Notes: generated by a model from the letters alone, not told the origin. A DNA stretch of 64,000 bases from Branchiostoma floridae (GCF_000003815.2 NC_049993.1:16986110-17050109), one strand, 5' to 3'; positions 1-12,603 are shown, counted from the stretch's first letter. Numbers and translations: made by a program.

Positions 1-99
1 GAGAGCAAATACAGCATATTTCAGCCATCTCCCTCCCCATGCAACAATAGACTATTTCAAAATCACCCATTTGAAAAATCACTTTTACTAATGGCGGTT

Positions 100-800
100 T
101 AACCCAAAAATGAATCTTACAAAATTCCCCCGTTCAACTTCAAGAATGGACTCCAGTGCACCCTATGTGAATTTGCACAATAGACCAGTCCAGAAATACT
201 CCCACTGAAACCTTGGCCTTTTGAATAAGAAACCAAATCCAAAATTGAATTCAGCAAAAAAGGTCCCAGTGCATGAAAAGGTATAATAGACCAGTCTAAA
301 AACACTTCCACTAAAAATTGAATTTTGAATCATCACCACCCGTCCAAACTGAATTTGAAAAAATCCCCCTTCCGTGTGCAAAAAATGGATTCTTCCATGT
401 AAAGTAGAGCAGTCCAAAAATACATCCGCTAAAATAGGACTTTGACATAATCACTGAAGTCCCAAAAATGGATTTAAAAAAAAGCCAATAGATTTTTAAA
501 AAATCCCCCCTCCATGCAAGAATGGACTCTTCCAGCACACCCATTTAAAATTGCAAATTAGACCAGTCCAAAATAACCCTGCTGAAAGACTTTGACAAAC
601 TAGAAGTCACCAAAGTCCAAAATATGAATTTAAAAAAATCCCCCCTCCGTGCGAGAATAGACTCTTCCAGCACACCTTCTGTAAAACTGCAAAATAGACC
701 TGTCCAAAAATACACCCACTGAAAGACTTCACCAGTCCGAGGATGAATTTTAAAAAAAATGAACCCCTCCGTGTAAGAATGGACTCTTCCAGATAACACC
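100..800. repeat. Degenerate tandem satellite, about 100-170 bp units
   Basis: The stretch repeats a theme of a T/A-rich run, then AAATCCCCCCTCC, then GTGCGAGAATGGACTCTTCCAG, then a segment reading CAAAATAGACCAGTCCAAAAATAC. At least five degenerate units are visible. Short open frames on the minus strand here are by-products of the repeat period and not genes. It ends near a C-rich run at about 830. Confidence 0.7.
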
Positions 801-929
801 GGACTCGCTGATTGGCTGTCACCCTCCCCCCCCCTCTTTAGGATATAGATTCAGGCTAAGTGATTGGTTACCTATCTAATTAGATTAAATAGACATATAT
901 GCCAGAAGGTGCAATCTGCAGCTGGGGTC

Positions 930-1690
930 AACGACCTTAAGGTCATTGACCCCTGTGGCTATTGGAAAAAAAATCCCCAAATCTATCATTTTGACGTAGT
1001 CTATGACAAAAATTATACATGTGTCATTTGAATGAATATCTGGTGCACCATTTTACCAAAATTTAGGTCATTTGGTTTTAAAACCAGAGCACAAGAGCCA
1101 AAAGTGTACTTTTTGGTCATAAAATGGCCAAATAATCGTAAAATTAAGCATTTTGTTGTACTGTATGCCTCAACTGTTAATGAATCCATGTGCGCATATG
1201 TCTAGGGCACTCCTATACTAAATTTCAGGTCATCCGGTTCTAAAACCAAGGTACAGGAGCCAAAAGTGTCCTTTTTTGGTCAAAAAATGACCAAAAAATC
1301 GCAAAAATAAGCATTTCGTTATACTGTACACCAAAAGTGGTATTGAATTTGTATGGGGGAATTATCAAAGCACATCTGTGACAAATTTCAGCTCATTCGG
1401 TTATAATACCAGGGTACAGGGGGCCCAAATATACAGTTTTGGTCTTAAGATGACCAAAAAACCTTAATAAAATCATTTTAAAGGTAGATATGAAAAAAAT
1501 GAAAAAAACGTCTGGGGATATTGACCCACTCTACCCTTGTGTCAAATTTCAAGTCAATCGGTTCAGGAACAACGGAGATACCGTGTTCCGAAGATTTGAC
1601 AGGAGAAAGAAAGAAAGAAGAAAGAAAGAAACATTACGAATACAATATATTTCACCATACCTATGGTATGGCTGAAATATAATAATGATG
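930..1690 (+). mobile_element. Dispersed repeat element, copy 1 (internal tandem modules)
   Basis: Modules of about 150 bp repeat the theme TTTTGGTCAAAAAATGACC, then GCATTTCGTTATACTGTAC, then a stretch about the host-gene-like phrase CAGGTCATCCGGTT. The right end is a (GAAA)n run followed by ACATTACGAATACAATATATT. The same sequence occurs in reverse orientation at about 21950-22700. No coding capacity is evident, so this looks like a non-autonomous repeat family. Confidence 0.65.
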
Positions 1691-1699
1691 CACATTTTA

Positions 1700-2215
1700 C
1701 TGGAACACAACATGAAATTTTGAGGTAGTCCTTCCAAATGCGCCCCGGCCAGCTTTTTTTAAAAGCTTTCTTGTTTATGCAGTGCCCGATGTAACTTTAA
1801 TGCAACCCAATGCTACAATGTTGATTGTACATGTATTTATTGTGATACATATGTTATGTGTTGTTAGTTTATAGATGATATTAGTTTTGACTCTTTTACT
1901 TGTCTCTTGTATCTGTATCAGTGGTTTCTAAATGTGAGTTCAACATATATAGCACTGACAGAATGTTGATAACGTTACATCAGTTTTCAGCTCCATATAT
2001 GCACATATTCGATAAGTGCCCAATATACTCTTATGTCTTTGAAATTTGATAGCACGATGCATAGTACTATATGGAGAAAGATAGTATATATATATATATA
2101 TGTATGTATTTATTTATGAATCTTTGCGGTGTTCCTTTCAGTTAACGTAACTGATTTCCAAGGGAGCCCTTGTACAGTGTAAGTCCATGATTAAGTAAAA
2201 GATCATGATACACGT
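1700..2215. other. Intergenic, no gene seen
   Basis: AT-rich sequence between the dispersed repeat and the 3' flank of paralogue A. The only structure noted is a short (TA)n run near 2083-2102. Confidence 0.5.
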
Positions 2216-3070
2216 AGGTTCAGGCAAAGCAAGAGTGAAATTTATTCAGAATTGGATACATGGTCTGAAACACTACTGGAGCAACGGGATATAAATTTGA
2301 CTACAACTGTGTTATTGTTTATTTGTTACCACGACGCATATTAATGTATGGAACTCCCTAGTTTACGTACTATTGAACTTACTGCTATGCTGAGTTTGCA
2401 TTTCTATTACCTGGCACTAGACTTACAGAGCAATGCACGAGTATATTATAACACAAACTTTTTATTTTTTTACATGGGCTGAAATGAAGCTTAGTTGACC
2501 AGCTCTTTCAGCAAGTATTGTGAGATAAAGGTATGAATTCTAGAGTCACCATTCGCAATAGTTTGCAACTCAGGCTCTAGTTTGATATTTTTATGGTAAT
2601 CTCACACAACAGGGCCAGGGCAAACTAATCCATGACAAAGTATGTTTGTTATCTACATTATCAAATCATATTGATATCCTTTTTGAAAAGAGAATCATTG
2701 AATTCAGTCTGCAAGTCAAGGACACTAATCTTCATCTATTTAAAAGAAAAGACAAAGCAGTCCTTCATTGATAAGCTTGCTTTGCATGGGCAATCTCTTT
2801 TGCATACGGTAGTCTGAACTAAATACATGTATAGTAAGTAAAATCACTGCATCATTGCCCCGGAATCATCTGCACCCTTTACCGGGCAAGTTTCACCAAA
2901 GAGCTGTCCAACATTCCTCCTCGTAGATTATACTAAATACTAGAATAAACAGTCAGTGGACTGTGTGACCCTAGTTGTTTTCTTACATGTGAAGAAGGCA
3001 AAGATAAAAGTCATGATATTTAATTGCCACGGTTATTTTGTGTCCATCTAATCAATCCACTATAGAGTGG
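2216..3070 (-). other. Putative 3' UTR and poly(A) signal of paralogue A
   Basis: The reverse complement has AATAAA at 2241-2246, about 825 nt after the stop codon of paralogue A. The segment around it is clearly similar to sequence at 6965-7160 (downstream of paralogue B) and at 11740-12020. That similarity marks it as part of the duplicated unit. UTR status is inferred from position and the signal only. Confidence 0.5.
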
Positions 3071-4807
3071 TTATTGTGATGTGCTGGTGCCAATTACTTT
3101 GTCGTAAGCCTTCTTAGCGTCATCTTTAATAAACTCTAACACACTGAACCCAGGTAGCATGTTCCTCTCGGCCTCCTGCCCCCTCCTGTAGTGAGTTTTT
3201 ACCTTCTCCCGATCCACCGGCTGCTGAGCACCGTACAGGACGGTCAGGTAGTAATGAGCATCTGGCACATAATTGTCGCAAGGAGGCGCTGCACTCAGGT
3301 AATGGTGGAACTGCTGAATGGCGTCTGACGTTGACACCTTCATGGAACACACGGCGCTGCAGTACAAGGTGAGCGGGTGATCAGGCTTGTACATCAGCGC
3401 TGTGGCGAAGGCAGCAAGGACAGGGCCAGGCTGGCCGGTGGCGATCCATATGGAAACTGCCAGCATGCAGCAGATGTAATGGAGGTACGGTTGGAGCGGG
3501 TCTGCCTCCCCGTTCTGTAGGATAGTGCTCACGGTCTGACGTAGACGGTCAACACGGCTTTCTCGCCAAGGTAGCAGCGACCCCTGTAGGAACAGGCAGG
3601 AACTGTCGCCTGGGTTGTGCTTCAGCTTGGTGGTTATTAGGTTGTTCATCTGATCCTTGTCCAACTGGAGAGTGTCAGTGTCGTAAAGGAAAGAATTGCA
3701 ATCTTCAGGACGAATAATTTCCCACATGATGATCCCCTCCACCAGTAGGGTGAGTCCGGCTGCATCTGTGTAGTCACTGTTGATCAGCATCTCGGCTCCC
3801 CTCTCCATGGTTGTGCAGGCCTGGATGAGACGCTGGGCTGTAGGGGAATCCCGGTACGGCTGCAGACTGAGACGGTACGACCTGAAAGGCCCCTCGGGTA
3901 CGTCTTCTGACGACGCTCCGGACTGAGCGGACACGGAGGCGGTCTCGATGCCAGACTCACTTTCAGCTAGGAGCGTGGTGGGATGGAAACTCTAAAAAAA
4001 TGTCAAAGTTTTGAGTCTTGCAAAGGTACAATACTTGTTATTTTCATGAGTAAGGATATACCACAGCTGTCAGCCGTTGAACAAGGACATATGAGACAGA
4101 GGATAGAAAAAGAATATCTGTATTAAAGTGACATTGTAATACTCGAGCTCTCTAAAATGAATCATTGATAATTCCAGTTATCGTAAATAAGATAGGAACA
4201 ATTTGATACTCACCACATCTTGGATCCTCATCATCCTGAACATCTGTGCCACCCCCGGGTCCACCCTCCCCGCCCGTTCCTCCTCCTCCTCCTCCCGTCC
4301 TGGCACCTGGCTCCTCTCCAGGCTCACCCTGATCTCACCAGGGAAACCCAGCGTCTTGAACTCTTCCTTCAGACGCGTCTGGATGTACTCTTGGTCGTAC
4401 AGCGCGCTGAAGAAGTCATAGCCGTCCTCGCTACGGAAGCCGACGTGCACGTAGAGCGAGCCCTCTTCGATGGCCACGACTTCGGGATCCAGCTGCGGTT
4501 CCCCTCCATCCCGCCGGGGGCGCCTTCTCAGGCGTTCGATGGCGCGTCTGATAGCATCATCCACATCGTCCCTGTTGTCACGGTAGAAGCGGGACAGCGC
4601 CAGGGTTATACCGACAGCCGATACCCCGGCCACCACACCGGCAGCGATCCGTGAGTCGGTGATCCCAAGGGTGACTCCGCCCCAGAAACCGTTTGCGGAG
4701 AAGTAAAAAACTGGTACCGCTTGAGCCGCCTGGCGGGCCGCATCTGCAGCTGCCCCCGCAGCGCCCTCTGCCGTTTGAACTGCACCTGCTGCTGCCTGGT
4801 CCGCCAT
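3071..4807 (-). CDS. Uncharacterised membrane-anchored protein A (two coding exons, 504 aa)
   Basis: I read complement(join(3071..3991,4214..4807)). Exon 1 (594 nt) starts at an ATG followed by an Ala/Gly-rich segment and ends GAT GTG before GTGAGT. Exon 2 (921 nt) follows a TTTTTTTAG acceptor in phase 0. Residues about 40-75 hold one hydrophobic stretch (around GVVAGVSAVGITLAL) followed by Arg/Asp-rich sequence, consistent with a membrane anchor. Residues about 105-190 carry a compact segment (GSLYVHVGFRSEDGYDFF, then RLKEEF) that loosely recalls TRADD-N-type modules; this is weak inference. The exon 2 product is helix-rich and TPR-like, with regular Ala/Leu/Tyr spacing. The family is not recognised. 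The neighbour at 7686-10284 is a close tandem paralogue, and the match of exon sizes supports the model. Confidence 0.8.
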
Positions 4808-6960
4808 TTTGTGCGACTGTTGAGGGGTATGATTTCATTCATTATCAAAATGTGAGATGACTGAAGTAACAAGATTTCAAAGGAGCTTTCCAATTATCGA
4901 TATTGGATGTTTTGTAGATGGCAAGAAAATATCAATACATTGAATTAACACAAGGTAACACAAGCTGCACATATCACAATTACGGGAGTAGTGGCCCATT
5001 GCATCTAGATATCTGTCATCACAAGTCTCTTTTTTTCAAGATAAACATGTGGATTTGAATACTGTCCTCGTCTTTAGCAGATTTGATCCGGAACTTGTAT
5101 GTACTTTTTTTAGAAATGCAGATATTGATAGTACTTAAGGAAAATAAAACATAAACCAAACGGAATCCAGATTCAGTTGTCACAACCAGTATTGTTCCCG
5201 CCTTAAATATTCGGCAGAAACATTGTAAAATTGGAAAGATATCAATTAATGAACTTTACTTTTAAACGCAACCGCCAGTACAGGGAAACAGCGTGCTGTT
5301 GACTGTGCAGTCACAGTACGGTGGCAACGAAAGGGGCCCAGCAAAGGTAGATATTGACATTACACACACAACGTCTGCGGTCCGCACGTAAGGACATTCA
5401 TCACCAAAGGCAGACACGCTCGACTGACACATGTAAATGTGAGACATTCAGGTTTGGGGGTGGTGTGGTGGTTAAAATCTGTGTCCTCAGAAGATGAGAT
5501 AGCAGAGACGATTTGAGTTATATCGACTTGTATATGGTCTGTTAGCATAACCTTATCGACAATGTTCCTGACAACTGTATGATATGCCCATGAGAGACTT
5601 AATACCTTGGGAAAAAAGAGGGATGAGCTATCGCGTTTACTGAGTTAAATAGACAACAAAATACTTGCTGACATCCTAGTATCATACGTACTTTTCGACA
5701 AACTGGCAATGATGCCCTAGAACAACCTTACAAAATGCCGTCACCGCGAACGCCCTCGGAAATGCATGAATAGTGCACACTATTTACTTTGCCACAGTAG
5801 TGACCACTGTCCAGGTATGTGGTTTGTGGTATGTCACAAACAACTTTCCTGCTCTTCACGTGACACTCATAAAGCTCATGGAAATTAGTTAATTAGTTTG
5901 CCTTACAAATCTTGATACGCCAAGGTACGTAAGTACCACGTACTGCTACAGAACAACTCGTTGAAGCGACAGTACCTGTTTAGCAAATACACTGTAAGCT
6001 ATATATGGCCTGAACAGCTCATGTTACACTTCCCGTAGCACACCTTAACTTGAGCAACATTCGACAACCTTTACTAACGTCCCTAAGGTGTCATTTATCC
6101 TAGCTTAATCTACATACCTTCCTACGGTATGCAGTGGTAGCCATTACTAGAAAGAAAAATTACAGAATATCATACCTGATTCTGTGTGTGGATCAATACT
6201 CGTACAGGACAGGTGTGACGTGGCTGCTGGGTAGAGTCTATCAGCGATCATCCGACCGGAAAAGTTCAAAGATCCTGGAGAGCGGGCACTTTGAACAACA
6301 CAGCAACTGTCAAGGCAGCGTTTTACGTGAAACAGTTGCAAGGCCATGCCAGGGTTGTAATTTTAGAATTGAGCCGGGCCAATCGTTTTTTGTAATATCT
6401 CGTCAATAAAGAAGCTTGATTCTAATATAATCCTGTTCCTTAACTTGGTTCCTTAGTTTTAAGTTTAGTTTTGGGCTAAATATGCTGACTCCCACAGCCA
6501 CGAAATGAAATGAAAATGCAGTGAAAATACTTCTAACACAAATTGTTGGTACAAAATATGGTGATTTCACCTTTCTCTAAATAGTTCGTTTCTATCTTAG
6601 TGGCCAAGACGTCAGAGCTTTTCTGTATGTCAGCGTTACGAAGAAGGGTACACATGTACATGCAGTTACAAGGGATCTCCAAGCAGATGTAAGGATATGT
6701 CATCTATCTATCCATCTATCCATCTATCTTTCTGTCTGTCTCTCCGTCTGCCCCTCTCTGTCTCTTTCTCTGTATATATATAGGCACATAAATATATACA
6801 CAAATCATAAAGGTTCCTTCAATATGATAATACATCTGGTGTATTATTTGCAGCCAGTAGGTACCCATTTTTTGTAATAAGATGTAATGTCTTTGGAATG
6901 TGCACGACCTATAGTATGATGGGGAAGAAAGATTAGTTCGAACTAGAAGAAACGTAAGCT
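4808..6960. other. Intergenic region 5' of paralogue A
   Basis: No convincing exon was found on either strand. The longest open frame (6134-6409, plus) has no splice context or recognisable composition. A (CTAT)n-type microsatellite with CTGT variants occupies about 6700-6775. The promoter of paralogue A should lie just above 4807, but I see no clear TATA element. Confidence 0.5.
6700..6780. repeat. (CTAT/CTGT)n microsatellite
   Basis: Repeated CTAT and CATC tetramers run into CTGT and CTCT repeats and end in a short TATATATA stretch. Confidence 0.8.
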
Positions 6961-6964
6961 CAGG

Positions 6965-7685
6965 CTTACACACCAAAACAAGCGGGATTTATTCAGATTT
7001 TGATACATGGTCTGAAACACCACCGTGACAGCAGGATGTACTTGTATCTTGTGTAATGTTTGAAAATCCCTAGTTTAATTACTATCAAACATTCTGCAGA
7101 GTTTCTGGAAATGGCATACGTATACAACACAAATATTCCTAAACATTTGCAAACGGGTTCTGTTTCTGGTTTGATATCTCACATGATATCATCTCATACA
7201 AGTGTTACAACTAAACCATTACAAGGCATATCATCTACGTTATCAAAACATATATTGCTATCCTTTTTAGAAGAGAACCACTGAATTCAGTCACAAGTGA
7301 ATGACACTAATCTTCAATTATCATTTTTTTAAATGGCAAGAAGTCCTTATCGATAAGCTTGCGATAATTAAAAGCATTGTTACGCTGGCATGGATAATCT
7401 CTTTATATTAAATACGGTGGTCTCAACTAAGCGCCCTATGGCCTTAGCAACATTCTCTGCACCATTGTCCCATGTTCATGTAAAACCTTTACAAAAACAA
7501 GTTTCACAAAATAGCTGTTGAATGTTCTTGCTCGAGAATTGCTAGAATAGTCAGAGGACATGTAACCCTTGTTGTTTCCTAAGTTATGAAGGAGGCAACG
7601 ATAAGAGCGATGATGCTTAATCGCCACGGTTATTTGGATATTTCCTGGTAATTTTCTCCCTATAATTAATCAACTGAATTTATGA
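6965..7685 (-). other. Putative 3' UTR and poly(A) signal of paralogue B
   Basis: On the minus strand AATAAA lies at 6988-6993, about 693 nt past the stop of paralogue B. The phrase around it (ATACATGGTCTGAAACAC on the plus strand) is nearly identical to the equivalent place below paralogue A. The two poly(A) signals are 4,747 bp apart, which measures the duplication unit. Confidence 0.5.
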
Positions 7686-10284
7686 TTACGTACTCGTGCC
7701 AATTACTTTGTCGTAAGCCTTCTTCGCGTCATCGTTAACCGACTCTGACAAACTGAACACAGGTAGCCTGTTCCTTTCGGCCTCCTGTCCCCTCCTGTAG
7801 TGAGTTTCCACCTTTTCCCGATCCACCGGCTGTTGCAAACTGTTGAGGATGGTTAGGTAGTAATGAGCATCTGGCACATACAGGTCGCAAGGAGGCGCTG
7901 CACGCAGGTAATGGTGGAACTGCTGAATGGCGTCTGACCTCGACACATCCATGGAACACAGGGCGGTCCAGAACAAGGTGTAAGGGTGTTCAGACTTGTA
8001 CATCAGCGCTGTGGCGAAGGCAGCAAGGGCAGGGCCAGGCTGGTCGGTGGTGTCCCATATGGAAACTGCCAGCATGCAGCAGATGTGATGGAGGTACGGG
8101 TGGAGCGGGTCTGCCTCGCCGTTCTGTAGGATGGTGCTCACGGTCTGACGTAGACGTTCAACACGGTTGTCTCCCCAAGGTAGCAGCGCCCCCTGTAGGA
8201 ACAGGCAGGAACTGTCGCCCGGGTTGTGCTTCAGCTGGGTGGTTATTAGGCTGTTCATCTGATCCTTGTCCAGTCGGAGACTATCAGGATGGTAAAGGAA
8301 ATGATTGCAATCTTCAGGAAAGACTACTTCCCACATGATGATCCCCTCCGCCAGCAATACAAGTCCTGTTACATCTGTGTACTCACTGCTAGTACTGGTC
8401 AGCATCTCGGCTCCCCTCTCCATGGTTCTGCAGGCCTGGATGAGACGCTGTGCTGTAGGGGAATCCCCGTACTCCTGCAGACGGAGACGCCACTCTCTGA
8501 GAGGCCCCTCGGGTACGTCTTCTGACGACACTCCGGACTGAGCGGACACGGAGGCGGTCTCGATGCCAGACTCACTTTCAGTCAGGAGTGTGGTGGGATG
8601 GACACTCTACAGACAAATAAAAAATGAAGTCATAAATCTCGCCGGATTTTGTCATGTTTTGTTATTTTTGTCGTGAGCTTTTGAAAAAAAATTCCGATTA
8701 CACAGAGGAAAGAAGATAAGTCATCTTTCACATTATTTGAAATTGATTAATGATAATAAAGATAAATTCTAGTAGATCTGAGATGGGAATAGTAAAAAAA
8801 GGATTGAAATAATAGAATAAGTGACCGTAGGTAACAAACTTTGTGACTTAATTTTGGTTTCTACATGTTGTAGGTTAAGCCCCAGACAGATTATCCACGT
8901 TGTCAGCTGTACCAGGAGAAAACGACATCTGTTCACGGCTCACTGAACCAACTGGCGAGACAGATGACCTTAGTAACCCTATCTGCTTCGGGATAACCGT
9001 ATTACCAACGGCCGAAACACCAATGCCAGTTAAAAAATATCGCAAATATAGGTGTGAATTCCGATATCATTGCATCGATTATAACAGCTACGGCGAAGAG
9101 AAACGAACGTGCATCATTTCACACCGGAGTACTGGCGACGTGCAAAGCCACATACGAATGCGGCAAAAGAAACGATATAGGTGCGTACGCTCACCGCAAA
9201 AAAGCGTTCAAAATACCCTTGGTACCACACGTACATGTATCACCCCAGACAGATGCTCTATGGTGTCAGCTTGTGCAGTGAACCAACTGGCGAGAGCTTG
9301 GGGATAACCGTTTTACCAATGGCCGAAACACCGATGGATAACGTAGAGTCTAGAGATATAGGTGCGACATCTGTTCACATAACTCACCGTATCTGCTTGG
9401 AGATAAGCTAGTTACCAAACGTCGAAACAACATTGCCTGTTCCACAATACGGAAGATATAGGGGGGATTTCTGAAATTATTACATCGATTATAACAACAG
9501 CTACGGCCAAAAGAAAGGTACGTGCATCATTTCACACCGGTGTACAGGCGACGTGCCAAACCACATACGAATGCGGCAAATAGAGATATAGGTGCGAACG
9601 CTCACTGAAAAAACAATTCACAATACTTTGTCGACGAAGGTTACCCTCCAGTCACAAAGTAAAAACATATGATTTGCTACTCACGACATCTTGGATCCTC
9701 ATCCTCCTGAACATCTGTGCCACCCCCGGGTCCACCCTCCCCGCCCGTTCCTCCTCCTCCTCCTCCCGCCCCGGCACCTGGCTCCTCTCCAGGCTCACCC
9801 TGATCTCACCCGGGAACCCCAGCGTATTGAACTCTTCCTTCAGACGCGTCTGGATGTACTCTTGGTCGTACAGCGTGCTGAAGAAGTCGTAGCCGTCCTC
9901 GCTACGGAAGCCGACGTGCACGTAGAGCGAACCCTCTTCGATGGCCACGACTTCGGGATCCAGCTGCGGTTCCCCTCCATCCCGCCGTGCGCGCCTTCTG
10001 CGCCTTCTGCGCCGTTCTATCACGTCTCGAATGGCGTCATCCGCATCATCCCTGTTGTCTCGGTAGAAGAGGTACAGTAAGGTGGCTAAACTGACAGCCG
10101 AGGCCCCGGCTACCAAACCGGCTGCGATGCGCGAGTCGGTGATCTTTAGGGTTACACCGCCCCAGAAACCGTTTGCAGAGAAGTCAATTACAGGTGCCGC
10201 TTGAGCCACTTGGCGGACCGCGCCTACAACTGCACCTGCAGCACCCTCTGTCGCCTGAACTGCACCTGCTGCTTCTTCAGCCAT
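7686..10284 (-). CDS. Uncharacterised membrane-anchored protein B (two coding exons, 506 aa)
   Basis: I read complement(join(7686..8606,9685..10284)). Exon 1 (600 nt) ends GAT GTC before GTGAGT. Exon 2 follows a TGTAG acceptor and is 921 nt, exactly the length in paralogue A. The architecture matches A: Ala/Gly-rich N-terminus, one hydrophobic stretch at about 40-75, an Arg-rich run (ERRRRRRRRARRDGG), a conserved GSLYVHVGFRSEDGYDFF module, an acidic EEEEEERAGR run, then a helical TPR-like half. The intron is 1,078 bp against 222 bp in A, because it holds a degenerate internal duplication at 8880-9640. Function is unknown. The two genes probably arose by a local tandem duplication of about 4.7 kb. 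Confidence 0.8.
8880..9645. repeat. Degenerate direct duplication inside the paralogue B intron
   Basis: Two related copies (about 8880-9225 and 9240-9640) share, in order, CCAGACAGAT, CTGAACCAACTGGCGAGA, GGATAACCG then TTACCAA, CATCGATTATAACA, a GTGCATCATTTCACACCGG block, and CACATACGAATGCGGCAAA. It is absent from the short intron of paralogue A, so it appeared after or during the gene duplication. The plus-strand open frame 8900-9307 runs through it and shows no other sign of coding. Confidence 0.75.
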
Positions 10285-10842
10285 GCTAGGAGCTAGGATG
10301 CTGTCAAAACGACATTCATGTTTTAAAATTATATATATTGTATGGTTAATAGTAATTGATCTTTGTTAGTCGATTGTTAAGAAAGTCTCTCAATACTCTT
10401 AACCTTGAATGAATGAATGAAAGAAATGTTTGAGAAGTAATTTGTTTTCAGAGGGAAAACAATAACCTATACTTGAATAGTCCATTCTCCATTGTGCCAA
10501 TACTCAGTGTTGCAAATGCCCTTCTGAACGTCGTACCCCCGTTAAACGTTGGTATGTACTTTGATCATGATCAATCGATATGGACGAGGCGTTCTAGGGG
10601 GCGGATCCGGGAGTTTTGCTAGCTCGGGTCGACCGTAACTAATGTTTAAAGAAGCACTACAATGTTCTGAAGAGTAATCAAGACAGCAGATCCCCAACTT
10701 AAAATGCACTGGCCCAACTCCACACAGACTAGATCATCGCAGTTCCAGGCCCTTCCAGAAGCCTGGAAGGAAATGACAACTTGGAGCGAAGCTAAATGTG
10801 CTGTCCACTTGACGTGACATTCAAACATGTAGTGTATAATGA
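10285..10842. other. Region 5' of paralogue B, no gene seen
   Basis: It contains the expected promoter area of paralogue B, but no element stands out. No splice-supported exon is visible. Confidence 0.4.
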
Positions 10843-11176
10843 CAGGGCTTAATATACTTTTTTCTGCATACCTGCACTGATGCAGGTAACATTGAGAATT
10901 ACCTGCACCAGACGAATTTTACTTGCACCACACTGATTTTAGGAAGTATGGATCATACTAAAATTATTCAGGAACCATTGCTATTTTTTCTTTTATACTT
11001 TGTAGGTAGTAACAGTTAATGCTGCTAATAACAATCCATATACACCTACATCATTTATGTACAAAGCCCAGTATATGAACCAGTACAGGCTAGGTGCAGG
11101 TAGACACCAGAAATACATGCACAGCTCCAATTTTACCTGCACTGACCTTCATATGCAGGTGGCATTTCGAGCCCTG
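10843..11176. mobile_element. hAT-like MITE, 334 bp
   Basis: The left end reads CAGGGCTTAATATAC. The reverse complement of the right end reads CAGGGCTCGAAATGCC. Both ends then carry subterminal ACCTGCA motifs in opposite orientation. CAGGG-type termini are typical of hAT-derived MITEs. An exact 8-bp target duplication is not clear: only AATGA matches on both sides. Confidence 0.7.
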
Positions 11177-11690
11177 AATGATGTCTGCTTGGAATATAAC
11201 TACAAATGATATAGAGCCAGGCAGGAGGACCAAAAGTTTCTGTTCTGAAACTAATATTGCATGTGCACGACATCTTCAGGACTCTGTTCAGCAGAGAAAT
11301 TATAGTTCACTGTAGAGATTGAAAAAAATACCCTTTTTTCTCTTGCAGAAGAGACTTTGCCAAGTTCCGCGTCGAGTCACCCCACTGTCACGTGATGATT
11401 GCAGTTCGAAGGTCAACTGGCAATAAATGCTATTGGATAGCGCAGGTACAGAGGTGCGTGGGAAGTGGGTTAATTATTATGGGAACGTGTCAGGGTACTT
11501 CAGGTCAAGCAGTGTCCATGTGGTAAGTTGAATCCTGTGTAATGTTTCCATACTATTTTTTTTTAATTTACAGGCTTTGTGATTGAATAATTTACATGTC
11601 GGCGTTAGTTGACCGCAATCAACTGGTAGGACGGTAGGTAGGACTCTTTGGTAGTCTGGTAGGACGGGAGTACCTAATCCTCAAGCAGAT
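11177..11690. other. Intergenic, no gene seen
   Basis: No coding or repeat structure that I can name. Confidence 0.4.
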
Positions 11691-11699
11691 TCTCTTGGA

Positions 11700-12025
11700 G
11701 TTATTAGTATCATGGGTACAACTTTTACAACTGACAAGAAGGAAAAGTAAGAAGCGCTTGCACACTCAATTTATTCATGGTCCGATACACCACTTTATAG
11801 CAGGGTATAACTTTAACTACAACGTCTTCGTTCATTGTAACGTATGGAGCTCGAGGCTCGTTAAGTTACTATTGGACTTACGGCTGAATTTACAATACTA
11901 TGAACTGGCACTTGAATTACAGATCAGTGTAAGTATAGTATAAGAAAACCATAGTACGAGCTCCGTACACAATTTCAGCTAAGAAGTTCTGCGATACAAT
12001 GTATGATTTCTCGAGTAAAATACCA
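11700..12025 (-). pseudogene. Third copy of the paralogue 3' flank without its gene
   Basis: The plus-strand sequence parallels 2230-2550: an AATTTATTCA core (AATAAA on minus at 11770-11775), then a GTAACGTATGGA-like block, a TACTATTGAACTTAC-like block, and a GAACTGGCACTTGAATTACAGA block. The poly(A)-signal spacing from the paralogue B copy is 4,782 bp, close to the 4,747 bp between A and B. No matching coding exons remain. It lies 829 nt below the stop of the giant gene, so it may now serve as that gene's 3' UTR. Confidence 0.55.
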
Positions 12026-12603
12026 ATCTATACAGTCAAACTTGGATTCACAATCGAGCCACACAGAGGACTGAAAAAAAGTTTTTTTAAAGAAAATGTA
12101 CAGGGTTGGGTTAAGTATGTTAGAATGGACGAGACTGCTTTGATGTGACTTTTAATTGGAGCTGGTTGCTTATACGTACCAGGTGGTTGGCCGGCCCGGG
12201 GTTTTTTGTATGTAAAAATGGACGGGACTGCAGCTGCCTGACCAGGTTTGACTGTACCATACAAACATTCTCAAACATCTTCAATCAGGCTCTGATTGTG
12301 ATTTGCAAGCAGGGAAATGAAGACAATGCTATACATGACGTCTACTCTACTAAAACATTCTTGTACACCTCTTTGGCAAAATAATCATTGAATCAATCTA
12401 ACTGTGACACAATACAAATGCCATTTGTACTGTCTTGGTCTCTGTCAGCAGGGCTAGCCTTATGTAATAGCCACATTCCAGTTGGGCAGCCCTGGCTGAA
12501 CGTGCTGAATAGCTAAACCAAACAAATGGATAAATAAAGCCTTGAGTAAACGGCACAAAATCCAAATATCTTTAGTCATTTCACAAGGTAATCAAAAAGT
12601 CGT

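Noticed and set aside
4220-4654. Long plus-strand open frame opposite exon 1 of paralogue A
   Set aside because: It is the antisense shadow of a GC-rich coding exon. The same shadow appears opposite paralogue B.
6134-6409. Plus-strand open frame of 91 codons
   Set aside because: No splice context, domain or composition supporting a gene. An AATAAA lies close to its end, but that alone is not enough.
8900-9307. Plus-strand open frame of 135 codons in the paralogue B intron
   Set aside because: It runs through the degenerate duplication, and the second repeat copy does not keep the frame.
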